NCBI GenBank assembly: GCA_002420305.1 | Contig: DIHT01000133.1 | Coordinates: 1-64,000 of the forward strand | Length of the DNA stretch: 64,000 nt | DNA from: Akkermansiaceae bacterium UBA5689 | GTDB lineage: Bacteria > Verrucomicrobiota > Verrucomicrobiia > Verrucomicrobiales > Akkermansiaceae | Direction: 5' to 3' | In this document: piece by piece, positions 63,873-64,000 of the stretch | How the letters are laid out: each line of letters opens with the position of its first letter | Numbering within the stretch: position 1 is the stretch's first letter | The notes under the pieces: generated by a model | Seen by the model: the letters and a program-made list of their open reading frames with translations, nothing else | Told to the model about the DNA's origin: nothing | The model's database searches: none | Made by a program: the position numbers and the translations under genes

Positions 63873-64000
63873 TCAACCGGCGTGTTTCCCACCAGATCGC
63901 ATGATTGAACTGGCGACCATGGCGGCGCCAAATCCGTTATCAATGTTGACTACTGAGACACCAGAAGCACACGAGGAAAGCATCGCGTGCAGGGCAGCTT
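63873..64000 (-). CDS. larB: LarB C-terminus (partial)
   Basis: The 3' end of a gene whose 5' part lies beyond the window. The visible 41 residues include MLSSCASGVSVVNIDNGFGAA, which matches the end of LarB, the PurE-like carboxylase/hydrolase that acts first on NaAD in nickel-pincer synthesis. The TGA is at 63873-63875. The larB-larC order fits the known pathway genes. LarE is not seen. Confidence 0.8.
   Translation of the reverse strand, partial: AALHAMLSSCASGVSVVNIDNGFGAAMVASSIMRSGGKHAG

Overview
The window is a moderately GC-rich bacterial chromosome segment. It most likely comes from a Verrucomicrobiota member, or a close relative in the PVC group. This rests on the mix of quinoprotein-like beta-propellers, a propeller fused to a lectin-like jelly roll, an iduronate-type sulfatase, a PEP-CTERM protein, a long TPR protein behind an ExbB/ExbD set, and divergent forms of uracil-DNA glycosylase and endonuclease III. 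The lineage is inferred from protein style, not from a marker tree. I found no tRNA, rRNA, CRISPR array, insertion sequence or prophage.

Region 1 (160-24765) is a run of eighteen genes all on the plus strand. It opens with a TonB-dependent receptor, two beta-propeller proteins and a small DUF3311-like protein with a sodium:solute symporter. Next come a short adenylating enzyme, an aldehyde-dehydrogenase-fold reductase and an iron-type alcohol dehydrogenase, the last translationally coupled to a third propeller. Then follow a HemN-like radical SAM protein, a chorismate-lyase-like protein, a flavoprotein with halogenase-type motifs, a GT4 glycosyltransferase, a hot-dog thioesterase, an EamA-like membrane protein, a PaaK-like CoA ligase and an ABC transporter with a very large FtsX-type permease. 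Many junctions overlap by 1-4 bases. My reading is an undescribed pathway that makes an aromatic acid from chorismate, activates and reduces it, may oxidise or halogenate and glycosylate it, and exports the product or moves it to the envelope. No polyketide synthase or carrier protein is present, so it is not a normal aryl-polyene cluster.

Region 2 (24815-41280) is mosaic and mostly housekeeping or envelope genes on both strands: two secreted alpha/beta hydrolases, a cytoplasmic-looking parvulin, leuS, a secreted beta-lactamase-fold hydrolase, rdgB, an NlpC/P60 lipoprotein, a HAD phosphatase, a sulfatase, rpe, tadA, a PEP-CTERM protein, holA, a TauE/SafE-like protein, citrate synthase and tsaB. 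The 431-bp gap at 30622-31052 carries three consecutive hairpins that read best on the minus strand and look like an unannotated structured RNA with its own terminator.

Region 3 (41357-55892) has a MoxR - DUF58 - transglutaminase set, purN, an M29 aminopeptidase, a secreted GH10-like DUF187 hydrolase, two proteins of unknown function (one a zinc-ribbon membrane protein), an M3 oligopeptidase, a family-4-like uracil-DNA glycosylase followed by a clear terminator, a 3D-domain lipoprotein and nth.

Region 4 (56138-64000) has an ExbB - ExbD - ExbD - TPR - periplasmic protein operon, likely a proton-motive-force-driven envelope machine. After it, on the minus strand, lie a RelE-fold-like protein, larC and the 3' end of larB, which runs off the window.
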